Assembly: GCF_947623445.1 (NCBI RefSeq)
Contig: NC_135248.1
Location: 1,364,001-1,428,000, forward strand
Source: Clavelina lepadiformis
Lineage: Eukaryota > Chordata > Ascidiacea > Aplousobranchia > Clavelinidae
DNA length: 64,000 nt
Reading direction: 5' to 3'
This document shows positions 1-12,659 of this stretch, piece after piece. A program made the position numbers and the translations under genes. Positions within the stretch are counted from its first letter, which is position 1; every line of letters starts with the position of its first letter. Under the pieces are notes generated by a model. That model saw only the letters and a list, made by a program, of their open reading frames with translations. It did no database searches and was not told where the DNA came from.

Positions 1-3000
1 CGCCAAGGCCCCAACCAGTAGCCCCACGCTGTCCCTCGCCTCTAATTGTCCCAGGTCCCTGTCAGAAAAATCCCCTGACGGAAATTCCCCGCCGCCTACG
101 ATCGGCGAAGAAGAAATCAGCCCCAATTCGAACGATGAGGCTTTTGAACCGGATTCGGCACGACCGGCTCGGGTTCGGTTTTTGCTCGGCGCAGAGGAGA
201 CTCTCGCTAAAGCGGAAGAGAAGAAGACGATTTTGAAATCAGGTCTCGCTCGCAAATTGGGAGCACCGGAGCACAGATTGAGAATGACTCACCGTTCATC
301 CGATGAAATTTGTTTGCCTTTTAATTCTATGGTTATTATAATTTCTTTCGTGATTCTCTTTCTAACGATAAATTTTAAAGTAATTCTCATGCCTGTTAAG
401 CCGCTTGTAGTCCTGTACGTTGCAGTACAATCGATTTTGCTCGGCGAGATTGGTAGGCATTTTAGAAGTATGTCGGCTTCAGCTGTACAACTTAATTGAA
501 GTAGCGGCCAATACGTGGCAATTTAAAACTGAAATGTTTTATGCCGAGTGCTTTCACCCACCGACGTTTTACCGCGTCAGTTGTGATCACACAGAGTTGT
601 TTTTCAAATCAAGTTTTTATCACACGACTTGACTTTTGCAGGAACAAGTGTAATTACACCGGATCCAACAAATTACTCATTAATTTCTTGCTGTAATCGC
701 CTTGACAAGCACGAAAATGCAAAAAGTTCCGGATACGATTTGTCTTTTCATTTGCAGATGCTTGCAATGGCAGCCAGAGTCATCCTCCTCTGTCCATCCA
801 CTACTCGAGTGGAGGCAAGTCCAGCCGGGAGCCGTCAGTGTCCAGCGTCGGGAGTCAGAGGAACAAAAAGCCGCAACATCGCAGCTACAAGAAAGCCGGC
901 TCATTCACTTTCGAAAAGAGCGTTGACAGCACGACCAGTGCGGATGGTACAGGATGACGTCATTTACCTCAGATTCTTGCGTTTCACTCTTATGTTTATG
1001 TAATAATTTGTCGTTAAGCTTTTACACGTTGCATGAACAATTCATCAAAGCTCGCTCTCTCCAACGTTCACATCCCGCCCACTGCGACTGTGTATATTTC
1101 ATATAAGCTCAGCGTACATGGTGTCTCCAAGCGGAACTGAGCAAAGTTTCTTGATTTCAGACTGCGCATTCAGCAGAGCGTCGAGCTTCTCTGACGTCGA
1201 TCGCTCCTTCCCGAGGGAGATGGTAACTTTTCTCACCTTCGCTAACACTTACACGAGGAAAAGTAAGCCCCATGTTACCTCATAGATAGCCCCGTGTGGG
1301 ATAAATATGAACAATGCTGGCACAAGACCGGAACAACATCCGTAGTTCATTTGCTTTAAAATTAAACTAAACTTCGCGCAATGTACAGACAGTGGAAAGC
1401 AATAGACATTTGACGACAACTTTGTCTTGTGCAGGCGATAATAATTCCTGCCCCTGCCTGTGGGTGGGAAGCAGCAGCGGGTACCTGTTCAGCATCGTCC
1501 TTAACTTGCCTCCCTCCGACCACCGCATTTCGCAACCTGTTATGGTGTCACCTAGCGGTAAGTAACCCAACTTGCGGATAAAATGACGTCAGGTTTTTCC
1601 GGTTTAAGTGACTTAAGACTGAGGTCACAAATATGTCTTCCACATTGAGCACAACACGCGTTCAATTACAGGTTCTTTGTTTCAAGTCAAGGGCAGTGTG
1701 GTCAGTTGTTCCTTCCTCGATTCCTCGGGCCATTTGATGTCGGCTGGGGCCGGGAACTGGAGGGACCAGGCAACATTCGGGGTGAATTATTTAACAATAG
1801 CTTGTTTGTGTCTGCAGAAGTTTCTTTTCGAATATTTTCAGTACTTTTAGTGCAAGCTAATTCAAAGGGCCAGTTTACTCTGGGCCACGACTGACCATTC
1901 ACCATTATCCTAATCTCCGTCGAAAGCAGTTTAACATAACTGCTTTATATAATCGTTCACATGAAGTTAAGCTTACCGGTCGAAATTTTGTATCAATACA
2001 ACCTCGTATAGCGAGGTCACACTTATAATATAATTAATGTAAGAAGCAGCAGTGCGCGCTTTAGAAAGCTTTTGCTTTGATTGTGTTAGGACGGTGGCTC
2101 TGCACAGCGATGCGAATCGCCGGACACGGGGAAGGAAAAGTTGAACCTGGTCGACAAGCAGTTCATGGTGATCAGCTCTGAGAAGCAAGTGAAAGTAAGT
2201 CTGTATCAATGAAATCATCGCCGCTATTCATCTATTGACGCGTTCGTGTCACTGTGACGTCACAATTGTTGGATTACAGTTGAACTCGTTATCTCGCCTT
2301 TCGTATCGACATATTGATTCTTTTGATGAATATTGTATTTGATTGGCCGGTGTGCGATTGATTTTCATGATTAATCTCATCTCTACTTACTCATTGCATT
2401 AGTGACTTCAATTACAGGGACATGAGATATAGCCGATTAATTTTAGCGCTGCTTCTTTTCGGCGATAATTTGATGTCGCATTGCAGCACTAGTGCGAGAA
2501 TTTGTGCCGTGAAATTTGACGGAAAACTAAAGTGTTGGTACAGGTTTTGTCGTCAAAGTTTCCTACAGTATCTTGACATGTCTCTACAATCTACAGTGTT
2601 TGCTAAATTCAATTCAAGGTTCTCACACTTCCTTCCCAAGTCTGCATCCACTCACTAACCTTACCGCAGGACAACGGATGCGTGATGAAGTCCAACGTCG
2701 ATATTTCCTCGCACGGAGCATGTCTGGCTTGCTTCTCATCAAGCGGCAACATCTCAGTCTATAGACTGCCCAGGTAGATAATGGGCGCACACACGGTCCG
2801 GCTCCATAAAACATGTCCAATATCATCTTTTGTTTCGTTTGCGCTTGGATGGTGGAAGTTGGTTGCAGATATTCTTCCATTTTAAACATCGTAAAAATCT
2901 TTCCATTATAAATGAATTTGTTTTTCGTGACGTGACGTAGTTGTCTTCACATACCATAACGTTGCTATGATGACCACAAATACAAGACGTTTTTTAATTT

Positions 3001-4047
3001 ATCATTTATATAAATACATTTGTGTTTTTCTTCGCAAACAAATTGCATAGTTTGAACATCCTACTGGACGCGTCTTACCTACCAGCCAATGACGTCAGGA
3101 TCACGCAGACTTTTTGTTTCTCATTGGACGGACAGGCAATATATCTGGCCAGCCCATCAGAGATTCAGAGGATTACTTACTCCCTGGTGAGATGGTTGTC
3201 GCGTTTGATACAGTGAACTTGACGTCACTTCCGTATAAAAATAATTACGTTATTCGAGAAATTCAGTCTTTTCTCAGTGTGATGTAATAATGCCTTTGAA
3301 ATGACAACTTATCTCCACATAAGAGTACGCGAGAAGTTTTATCTTCTTCAGGAGACTTTTGAGAACATCCAGGAGGTGATAGGTCACGTTTTCATCCCGT
3401 GTCAGTCCCCGGAGAAGCCTCAGCCCGGGTTTTTGAAAGGTCTATTCGGGGGAGGATTCGCCTCAATCGACCGCCAGGAGCTCTGTAAGTTGCGGCTTGT
3501 GATGCATAGCTCCTTGTTTCGTCATAATCAACCTTTTATGACGAAAATTAATTTCCCTTACAGTCGGAGATGCGCAGAACGGCCGGCCGTCACGCGGCTT
3601 CGCCAGCCACATTCCGGGCACGGGAGGTTTAAGTCTGGAGGGCTTGCGAGCGACGTCTAGCGGTCTGGCTTCGGATATGCAGAGGTTGCAAATGGTGACG
3701 CAAGAAAGGGGAGAAAAGTTGAGCGAACTGGAGGACAGGAGCCAACGGATGCAGGAATCCGCCGGAAAATTCTCGTCAGAGGCGCACGCAGTAAGTAGAG
3801 GATGTTTCATTGCTTCGGTGTTTGCGCTTCTTTTTCTTTTTAAATCTGGTTGTCGTAATTCTTCATCGGAAAGTGCTTTCGGGAAAGAAATAAAAACATT
3901 AAATGAAAAAGTAAAATAAAAATGAAGTAAAATCTGCGAAAATTCCTTTGCTAATTCGACCCGGAAGATTTCAACCAATTAGTGAGAGTATTTCTTCTTT
4001 TCCAGTTGATGTTGAAATACAAGAATAAGAAATGGTACCAAATGTGA
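1..4047 (+). CDS. STXBP5: Tomosyn (syntaxin-binding protein 5), C-terminal half, partial at the left edge
   Basis: Tomosyn is a cytosolic inhibitor of exocytosis: a WD40 double propeller followed by a C-terminal R-SNARE that competes with synaptobrevin for syntaxin and SNAP25. Exons (phases all agree): 1-242 (enters from outside the window), 758-946, 1161-1262, 1435-1557, 1672-1781, 2090-2194, 2619-2773, 3051-3186, 3352-3484, 3564-3790, 4006-4047. Recognisable family blocks are CPCLWVGSSSGYLFSIVLNL (second propeller), ACLACFSSSGNISVY, TFCFSLDGQAIYLASPSEIQ and FLKGLFGGG. The tail has the SNARE heptads with the zero-layer Arg in LEDRSQRM, and ends MLKYKNKKWYQM before TGA. No transmembrane segment follows, as expected for tomosyn. 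The first two exons are Ser/Pro-rich and correspond to the family's variable linker. The identification is firm; STXBP5 versus STXBP5L cannot be separated here and may not apply to a single invertebrate gene. Confidence 0.95.
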
Positions 4048-7000
4048 CCAGCTCCTCCGTCCTCCAGCTCCTCCATCCCACCTCATCGTGCAATATCATC
4101 ACCGCCGGTTGCGCGTCGAATTCCCTACATTTGGAGTGACGTCATCGACAACGCTTGTTCGGTTTGGTGTGACATCACAATGCTCCGACAGTGACGAAAC
4201 CAGATCAGTGAAAACCACAGTATAAGCTGCCTATTGTAAGCTCGTTGACAAAATGGGCCGAATTCTATATCATATTATGTATTGTAACCGTAAAACTAGG
4301 TATTCCCTGCATAATTACATAGCACAAAGCATCTTAATAGCTTATTTAGATAACCTATAGATAGGTCTGTACTCTGTAGTTTGATTCATGCAGGACGAAA
4401 TGTATTAAAATAGTTCCGGGGCCGTGTATCGTGTCCAGTTGCAATGACTTTCCTTAGTTTTGAAAATATTTTTACTGCAGTGTCTATGCGCGTCGCATAT
4501 CGGTTCCCTTATAAGGACGGGTTAATTGAACTAGCGAGCTGTCCTTTGAAATTGCGTTCATTTTTCTTGCGCTTTGCAATAAATCCCTAATCGTCGTATT
4601 CTGTTATTAAACTAGATATTTTCATAGAGGGCCACATGCAATATATATGCGATGCTCCATAGTATTACATTGCATGCAATTCCGAGTAAGGCTATTTCCT
4701 TGTGCATTGACAGACCCGTTGTATAGGAAACATCATAATTGCGACAGCAACATCCAAACTAAACTCACCATTTTCATTGAAATTATGTCTTTTTATACCG
4801 GACTGCTTGAAATGTTTGTCAAGAAATTTGTCAATGCTGTCATGATCTCATCACGGTTCCAGTAGTTTGCCCGACCTTTCCACCTGCCACTGTTGTTGGC
4901 GAAATTAAAGTATTTTAATTCCTAGATTTCTTTTTGTGAAATTTTTTGACCAACGCGGTGCTTTATTTTTGCTTATTACGTCACAATGCTATTTTGCACC
5001 AAACCTTACGTGTCATACAGTTTTTATTTATTTGATGTCTATGTATCGGCGTGCACTACGTTATACAAGTGTTATTTTCTTGTTTTGTTGCGTAACAATA
5101 AATCGTGTTTGCAAAACTGCATTTTGCATTTTGTTACTGCTATGCGTAGCTCTTTGTCCATTCATAATTAGATACAAAATTTCAATGCTATATTTGGCAT
5201 GTAGTTTGGCATGGTATGATAACCTGTATCGGTGGATCCACAGCCTCTTATCATCTTATCGCACAACTTAACCCGGCGATGATTCCTCATCGCTCCAGCC
5301 CCGGTTACCGAGCTAGCCTTTGTGCAAGTTTCTTGGCGCCTCTATGTAACTCTGACCAAGCTAACCGGAAATATTAAAAACACCAACATTATGACGTCAT
5401 GCTTATGCCATTAGCGAATTCGTTATTTTTAATAACAGAAAATACTTCTCAACAAATTATATTAATACTACCAAATTAATTTCTGTCTCTAACTGCAGTT
5501 GGTAAAGATTGAAATCATCCACCGAGAACCAGGTTTCACTGTGAGTTTGGCCATCACTGGAAGTTGAGCGCTCAACTCGTTCTTATCAAGATTTAAACGG
5601 CAAATGCTGCCAGAACACCGAGTCGTTTTTCTCACGTTACAGCAGCTAGTTCAAAGCAATAACTGGCATGGCTTAAAACACCACCTTGCGGTCAGCAGAA
5701 CAAATAGAGCTGGTATGTGTACTGGATAGAAGAATTGTTTGAGAAGTTTTAGCAAAACATTTCTTTACTCGATCACAGCAAGTATTCCACAGAAATAATT
5801 AGAATGGTTTGAGATGTATCAACCCCCTGTAATCAGCAGATGTGCAGGAAGGTTTAATTACGCTTGAGAAATTTAACAGAATATTATCGATTCGGCGCTG
5901 CCCGAATTACTCTGTAGTTCGAAATAATTAGAACAACGCTAGGTTTAAATTGGCTCACTAAAGCTCAATCAAATACGAGGACCACAAGCTACCATCTGTT
6001 CATCATTACACTGAAAGCGAAACATATGTTGCCCATTAGAACGGTCAGTCACAATGTACCGAGGTTGACCCTAATTAAACAATGGAAATTAGAACGGCAG
6101 CCGGCGGCGAGTTCTTCTTTTCTTGTGACGAGCTGAAGTCAGTTCCAGGCTACCAGACTTCTAGCTCATTTTTGCAACACTGGGCAGATGTTACTTATTG
6201 GAACTGTCGTTTCAAGACGCTGAATCTTGGTTAATCTTAAAAACAGAGTTACAACAGCAGCCAGCGACACGTTTTGTTTGTTTTTGCATGGAGTGCATGC
6301 ATGTCTATAGCTGATAGTGTTATGGGCTATGGCACACAACTCATCAAAGTAACCAACTGATTATATCGTACTTTAAAGGTGATTTCGACAGACAAGAGTG
6401 AATCTTTTAACATTGTCTGCAGGAGACTCAATTGTGAAGAGAAAACTGGTAAAGCAAGCGTATAGGCTTATTTATGTATTTAGAAGGCACCAGGCTTGAG
6501 GTAATTAATTAATTACGTTGTTGAAAGTTATGGTACCAGGCATCAAACTTATCATCAACTTTAGCTGTAGAGGAGTGCAGATGAATGGCGGCTGGGTTGT
6601 TACGAACAAAACTGAAGTTTAAGTCGCACTAAAGTTTGACAGTTTGTGGCTTATAGTTACTGCGGAAACACGTTATCCAACAAACAGTGAAATAGGTTGC
6701 TGGTATCAGACCAATGATAGCCTACTGTATAACCAACAATTCGTTTCTGTGAGGAAAGTTATAATATCATATCTGCGCTAAAATTTTATTGGTCTTAATT
6801 TAATGATAACAGTAAACGCTTGGTTCACATTTATCCCAGACCCATCAATTATGTCTGAACAATGCCTTCTAAATCTAAATGCACTAAAATGTAGTAACAG
6901 CCAAATTAGAAGGCCAGATATCATCCTTTAAAACAGTCGCGCCGCATTGATACGTTGAGATCAAAATCAACCGACATTCATTTAAAGAAAATAAAGTAGT

Positions 7001-7806
7001 AGCTACAAGGACGATCAGCCGGTGTTCTTGTGCATGTGGCGAGTAAAAATCGGTTTCAGGCAACCAGTGATATGGAAACACAAACACTTTATTCCAAACG
7101 TGGTTTTATCTGGGTTAAGAAGGAAACTGGAAGGGCGCTCAACGGAATACTCGTTTGTGCGTCCAGTTAATTACTGCCTGGGGTTACTGCCGTTCCCGCT
7201 CACTTCGCAAATATTGTGTAATTGTCGCTCGTCGTAGAAACGTCGTTTTGGTACGCCGCATCCGGGTTCTTGAGAAAAAAGATTGAAAACACCGGCTAAA
7301 GTCTCTTAGTGTATTGAGTTGCTGCATATAAGCTGATAGTGTTGCGGCTCACCACAGATCAACCAGCTGGGCTGCAGGTCGACGCTGATTTCGATTAACA
7401 AGATTAGTTTCATTAATATTTTCTGACAATTGATTGGGTCGGTTGCCTGATAAAGTACGTATCTCGCATAGTCTAGTTACGAGTTGAGAAACCTCTATTA
7501 AAAAGCTGATGATTAAACTTGGTTTTCAAACCACGGTCGAATTTTAGAGGAAACAGACGAAAAATTTGTTTTTGTAAAACGAAATGTAATAATGACAAGG
7601 ACAATTTAGTTTCAGGTTTAAACAAAATGTTTGTTAGCTTTTATCAAATCGTAAAAGTAAACATAAAATACACAATAACCACAAACATAACAAAGTTAAC
7701 AATTTTCAATTTCTTCACTATAACATAAAACTAAACCGGTTATATTTTAACTTTCAGAAGCATTAAGCTAAAACACTGTAGCATTGACGCAAGGTGAAGT
7801 GACAAA
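4048..7806. other. 3' UTR of the tomosyn gene and intergenic DNA
   Basis: After the tomosyn stop the sequence becomes AT-rich. An AATAAA hexamer at 4578-4583, about 530 bases after the stop, is the best polyadenylation candidate. Beyond it, several open stretches such as 4936-5271 are hydrophobic but have no family resemblance and no splice context. A phrase near 6310-6360 (CTGATAGTGTT followed by GGC) recurs near 7330, suggesting a degenerate dispersed repeat. I see no gene between about 4600 and 7800. Confidence 0.6.
4578..4583 (+). promoter_or_regulatory. Candidate polyadenylation signal of the tomosyn gene
   Basis: AATAAA on the gene's strand about 530 bases after the stop. An ATTAAA variant lies closer, near 4402, so more than one 3' end is possible. 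Confidence 0.45.
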
Positions 7807-10800
7807 ATGTATGTCTTGGAACAAATCAGAAGCAGCAGATACTCAGCTATATGTCTGGTGCTCTGGTTATTCTACATTGATTCCAGTCTTCAATCGATGT
7901 TAAGTGAGTGCTAATTTCAGAACCAGACTGCCAGTGAGTTTCCCCCATTAAAATGTCGGCGGTGAAGCGGAGTGGTTCAAGCTCTGCAATGGCTCGCATA
8001 TATACAGCCCGTGTCCAATACTCAGTGTTGCAATGACTCGCAGTTGTAATGATTAAAGGCGAAGTACCGACGAAGCTTGCCCCTGCTTATTGGTCCTGAT
8101 GACATGGTTCCAAATTCGTTCGGTACAAAGATCGTTAAAACAAGTAAAAATATGTGTACGCGTTAAAAGGAACTTGCACGAAGGCGAGATCACACCATCA
8201 ATAAAATATCAATATACTCTGCAAGCAGTGTTTTTATAGTGTTTTTTATTTTAAGTTTTTTCTTCTTGACACAATATTACTAACAGCATTGCATTACGTT
8301 GGTGGTGGTCGCTTTTCAGTACTTTGATAACACCAAAGAATGTTTGAATTCACTGCTTCGTAAGCTTAGATTGACCAGTGCAATAAAAATAAAAATAAAA
8401 AAACGGCAGCAAAATATCTTTTTTTATCGATTTGAGTTTTAACGAACTCGTAACCAACTGCAAACCACTTGAAATGAAACTAAAAGTCAATGTCTTAATT
8501 TTTTAAGCCTTATGTTTCGGATTGGTTTCATTTTCTAAAAGCATGACTGTGGTGCATCATATGTCAAACATTGCTAAAATAAAACATATGTCTTTCACAA
8601 ATTTTCTGTTTAAGTTAAGCTTCTTGCGTTTCAAAAACGATATTCTCTTTTTTAACGGTAATTGTTTCAATGTCCTTCTTTCGCCAAACATCTCCGGTTT
8701 TAATTTAATTAAGTGGTGTCAGGCCTATCGCGAAATCAGCAATAAATATTATTTCTTCAAACCATTCTATGGGAAGAGATTCGTATTAACAACTAATGTG
8801 ACCCAAAGATTAAGTTAAGCTACAGTCCTTACATTTATTATAGTGCTTGCGTTAAAGGTCTAATTTCCTATTTTACAGTTCATCTTGTTCCCAACTTTCT
8901 CTGGAAAATCCATTTGTCGACAAACCCTATACCGCAGGCAACAACTCTAAGGTTGAACGTCACTTCCCAAGCAAACACTCTACAAATGTTTGAAGAAGCG
9001 AAGAAGACTTTCCTTACGACACAGAAGTTGAATATTGTCGCCATATCCGCTGCCATACCGACACTCCGAATGTTTGGCAGCTTTTTGGTTGGTCCATTAG
9101 TTGACAGGATCGGACACAGTGTTCCCATGTTTGCTGGGACACTGATTGTCTTTGTAACGGCAATAGGTTGGTTTTGTTGCACTGTGGTTGACCTATTCGT
9201 ATTGACCCATTATTTGCTCAGATCATGTAGACAAAATGTTTTGCCAAAAGCTCGGCATCATCGAATTGTCTTAAAATTCTGAATATTTTTTTTATAGATT
9301 CTGTTTTCTTTAGGTTAGTTGACAAAAAATAATGTAACATAAATTTTATCTATCTTGCCATGTTTTTTCTTTGCATCGACTTTTATCCAACTTAACTCTT
9401 CATTTGCTCAACAAATGAAAAATAAACTTGTTTAGTAAGATTTAGGAAACAGTAAAAATTATTTGGAGCTGAATAATCAGCAAAAAATTTTCATAAAACT
9501 CAAATTAATTTAGAAGAGCTTTTTAACGAGTATTATTCTTCTTCTCTTACAAAGAAAACGTTGCTTTACTTCTTGACACAACAAGAACGAATGTACTCTA
9601 ATAACTCTGCTGTTAACTTTGTGTTGATTAAACCAATTTCTTATCTTTTAGGATATGCACTGGCTCCGTCTTTTCTTGTTGTACTTGTATCGGCCGCTCT
9701 ACATGGCCTAGGATCTTCATTTGTTACGGTGGGCGGGATGACCATGATGGCCAGGATCTTTAATGACAAGGAGGAAAGAGCAAAGAAGACTGGGATGTCT
9801 TTGAGTGTGGCAGCAGGTGGCACACTAGGTACATATATTCTAAAAGTATTAGATAAGTATTTTAATCTGTTAATTGGGAAAAAACGTTACAAATATACGA
9901 CGATAATAAGTCGCCGATAGTTACCAATTTGCAAACTTCAGTAAGCATATATAGTTACAATGAATGACAATAAACTTTGTTATTGAAGTTGGTCCAATGT
10001 TCGGGAGTTTAGTGGACATTTGTCAAAATAGACGGGCGAAGTTTTTCAGTTATGCCGGAGTGATAGCTTTGCTCGGATTCTTCCAGCTTATCAGCAACTG
10101 TTTGAAGGTTCAAAGAGTAGAAAAGGTTAGTTCGATGGTTGTTTGTTCCCTGTAATCATAAAACCTACTGAATATGTTGACTATGGTATCTAATTAAATA
10201 ACAATCTTCGAAAGAACGACAAAGCAAGATGTCCGTGGATATTGCCGACACACAGCTACACTCTGACTGCACTGCAAGGTCTTATGACAACTGGCCTTGT
10301 GTTAGGGTCCTTGTACAGCGCATTCTCAAGTTGGTCAGCTTTTGGCTTTAATTCTTTCGAATCGCCACTTGGTATGACAACATAAAAGTAGCTAAATGGG
10401 TTTTATACTTAAAGTAACTTATTGGCAGTTTATGTTAGCTCATTATTTATAAGAAAAACGTTTTAAGAAACTGTGGAGATCTATTTCCAAAAAGTTAAGA
10501 AACTCTGGCATCGGTATGTGTAACTGTCCCCAGATTTGGCACACGTATCTGGGATTGTTGGGTTCGAGTTGGGCGCATCGATGGTAAATTTTTTGCCTAG
10601 AAGCAGTTGGCCTTGGACGGGGGCAATGCTGGGAATGATGATTGTTATAATAGGATTATTCTCGCTAACAGTATGGACAAGGTTTGAACGTGCTTTGACA
10701 GAAAGAAAAACGTTTAAAATTTATACTTGATGAACAAATCCATACTTTCATAAATAACAAGTTTTAGTATTTTGTCACAAGCATAAATCAACGCAAATCA

Positions 10801-11261
10801 ATTCCAACTTACCTAGATAAATCTTCTTATACAGCTTTATTGCCACGGCTGTCTTGATGTGTGCAATAGGCCATGGAAGTTGTATGGTTGCTAGCAGAAT
10901 CTACGCAGCTTTCTCATGCTCGGTTGAAACTAAGTACGACTCGAAATATGGAAGCGTTTTCGCGATGGCGATTCTTGCCATCGATGTCGGTTATTTTGCA
11001 GGTGACGTTCCGTAATCATGACGTTATACGGTTGGCTGGGCAGCTGTTCCAACCTTCTGTTTGTGCGCAGGACTTTGGAGTGCCAGCGGAATCTTACCTT
11101 TAAACTTCGACATTTTGATGTGGATCATGGCTCTTTTCTGCGCGTTATACGTCGCCTCTTGTCTAGTGAATAAGCTTTGGATAAAGCAAATAGTGTTAAT
11201 TGCTTTGAAAAAGGTGCTAGCAAATATTTTAATTTGGTTGGAATGGTCTATGTGGCTTTAA
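7807..11261 (+). CDS. Divergent SLC18 (VMAT/VAChT-like) major facilitator transporter
   Basis: Eight exons with consistent phases: 7807-7903, 8879-9166, 9652-9828, 9989-10125, 10215-10371, 10534-10681, 10835-11001, 11071-11261; 453 aa, slightly shorter than VMATs (about 515-530). Family landmarks in order: TM1 with its Asp (residue 25, the VMAT2 D33 position) running into HLVPNFLW; a luminal loop with an N-glycosylation site (NVT); the TM2/3 motif FLVGPLVDRIGHSVPMFAG, nearly the VMAT sequence; LHGLGSSFVTVGG; a TM4/5 block starting GPMFGS; LGMMIVIIGLFSLTV; and YGSVFAMAILAIDVGYFAG. The start follows CAAA, and the first exon ends at a clean GTGAGT. By eye, the VMAT ion-pair residues (TM2 Lys, TM11 Asp) are both Ile (92 and 381), and the TM10 Asp is absent. 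A proton-coupled vesicular organic cation transporter is the family expectation; the substrate is unknown. It lies downstream of tomosyn in the same orientation. Confidence 0.85.
7904..8878 (+). other. Intron 1 of the SLC18-like gene, containing a SINE-like repeat
   Basis: This 975-base intron separates the TM1 exon from the next exon. It contains one copy of a dispersed repeat around 8059-8226 (phrase TTATTGGTCCTGATGA). Other introns of this gene are 70-490 bases. Confidence 0.7.
8059..8226 (+). repeat. SINE-like dispersed repeat, copy 1
   Basis: Shares phrases (TTATTGGTCCTGATGACATG, then AAGATCGTTAAAA and a run ending ATATGTGT) with 11713-11815 and 54920-55050. The shared region in each copy is about 100-160 bases. 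The 54.9-kb copy is preceded by a tRNA B-box-like GGTTCGATATCC, which suggests a tRNA-derived SINE. Confidence 0.55.
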
Positions 11262-11712
11262 GAACACGTATCTGTTTAATTGTCACCGTTACGTCAACTG
11301 TCAACTGTTATGGGCTTAAAACAATAAGGCTAAATCGTTTTGCATCTAACAATAACAACAATAACAGTTCTTCAGCGTGGATATCGGAAAGTTGATAACT
11401 TCAATTTAAAATAAGCGTTTTTAACAATAATATTTACTTTGGAATATCAAATGCGTTTGCTTTTTTAGATTGTTCCAGTCGATTAGCATAATTTCAGCTT
11501 GTTTACGCACTTTTTGCATGTCAATTAACATTTCCTGTATCTTTCAGCGTCCACGCCACAACTCGAAGATCACCATAAACAACATTTAAAACAAGTGATT
11601 TGTTTTTGTGCTGAAAGCTTCAAAAGAAAGCTCTTTCTGACGAAGAGATCCTTGCTCCAGTCAATTGTTCAGTGAGGTCTCTGTACAAGCGCAGGTTTTA
11701 ATTATCGACGAC

Positions 11713-11815
11713 GATCGCTCCTGTTTATTGGTCCTGGTGATATAGTTCGAAATTTTTAACATATAACTTTATTAAGATCGTTAAAAAAATTACAATATGT
11801 GTGTTTGTGGTAATC
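11713..11815 (+). repeat. SINE-like dispersed repeat, copy 2
   Basis: Matches the 8059-8226 repeat in the phrases TTATTGGTCCTGGTGATAT and AAGATCGTTAAAAAAATTAC, and ends near ATATGTGTG. Confidence 0.5.
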
Positions 11816-11835
11816 GTTTTTCTTTGCATCTGCTG

Positions 11836-11902
11836 CACGGCCGGGAATCGAACCCGCAAACTTCATGCTGGAGGGCAAAGATTTTACAACTGAGCTAAAC
11901 TA
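11836..11902 (-). repeat. tRNA-derived SINE head (not a functional tRNA)
   Basis: On the minus strand an A-box-like TAGCTCAGTTGTAAA is followed by a near-perfect B box, GGGTTCGATTCCCGG. The flanks cannot form a seven-pair acceptor stem and the anticodon arm is broken. The downstream body (minus strand from about 11836; similar sequence beside 13.87-13.98 kb) marks it as a SINE head. Confidence 0.6.
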
Positions 11903-12120
11903 ACCTTTTTATTTTGCTGCAAATTTTAAATATATATCATTCAAAATCATTGACCAAATAAAAAACATGTTCCACTGATGTTGCCACTTCACCCGCGTCC
12001 CCGGCCGGCGCCGGAGTTCCAGACGTTGTTAGGTGGCTTAAGGCCGTTAACTTACAGATGGGGTCGGGGTTAGGGAAGGGATTAGGAAGGGAGGGGTGGG
12101 GTTGGGGTAGGGTTTAAAGG

Positions 12121-12285
12121 GTTTAGAGTGGCCATGGCCGAGGGATAGGACAAAGAGCGGCTTAAGGCCATGGATTGTTTTAGAGTGGCTTATGGCCTTG
12201 AATTGGGTTAAAGGTGGCTTAGGGCCTTGGATTAAGTTAAAGCGGCTTATGGCCGTGAATTGGGTTAGAATGGCTTACGGCCGGG
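12121..12285 (+). repeat. Minisatellite, about six copies of a 28-29 bp unit
   Basis: The block GTGGCTTATGGCC followed by TTGAATTGGGTTAAA repeats with starts near 12128, 12157, 12185, 12214, 12242 and 12270. A degenerate relative lies at 12033. It runs directly into the tRNA-like B box near 12285. Confidence 0.75.
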
Positions 12286-12350
12286 GATCGAACCTGGAAC
12301 CTCTAGCACCGAGTGCAGTGTCGAAGGACGCGAGCTATGAAGCGGCAACA
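12278..12350 (-). repeat. tRNA-like module (minus strand)
   Basis: Minus-strand TAGCTCGCGTCC (A-box-like) and GGTTCGATCCCCGG (B box) with tRNA-like spacing. No convincing acceptor stem, so a SINE head is more likely than a tRNA gene. Confidence 0.5.
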
Positions 12351-12419
12351 GCAAACAACGATAACTTTACGGATTTAAAGGAGCATCAGATTGAGGTTCT
12401 TGAAAATGGAAAAGTATCA

Positions 12420-12486
12420 GATAGGGGATTCGAACCGGCGACCCATTGCACCAATGGACTTTCAGCAGTGCTCGAGCTATGCAACG
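12420..12486 (-). repeat. tRNA-like module (minus strand)
   Basis: Minus strand reads TAGCTCGAGCAC, then a CCATT...AATGG stem with only five bases in the loop, then GGTTCGAATCCCC. The anticodon loop is too short for a working tRNA. Confidence 0.5.
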
Positions 12487-12659
12487 GTGTGAGCGAATGA
12501 AGTTAAAAAGATATATAACAAACAAATGTTGTTTTCTTTTAAAAAACCGATAAGAACATTTGGACTTTAAGTTTATACGCCGAAATGGACTTGCAAGGTC
12601 CGGGGTTTGAACCAGGAACCTTTGGGTTGTTATTCGATAAACTTTCCTCTCCACCTAAT

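Noticed and set aside
4936-5271. Hydrophobic plus-strand frame with membrane-like stretches
   Set aside because: AT-rich composition alone gives Leu/Ile/Phe-rich translations; nothing resembles a known protein.
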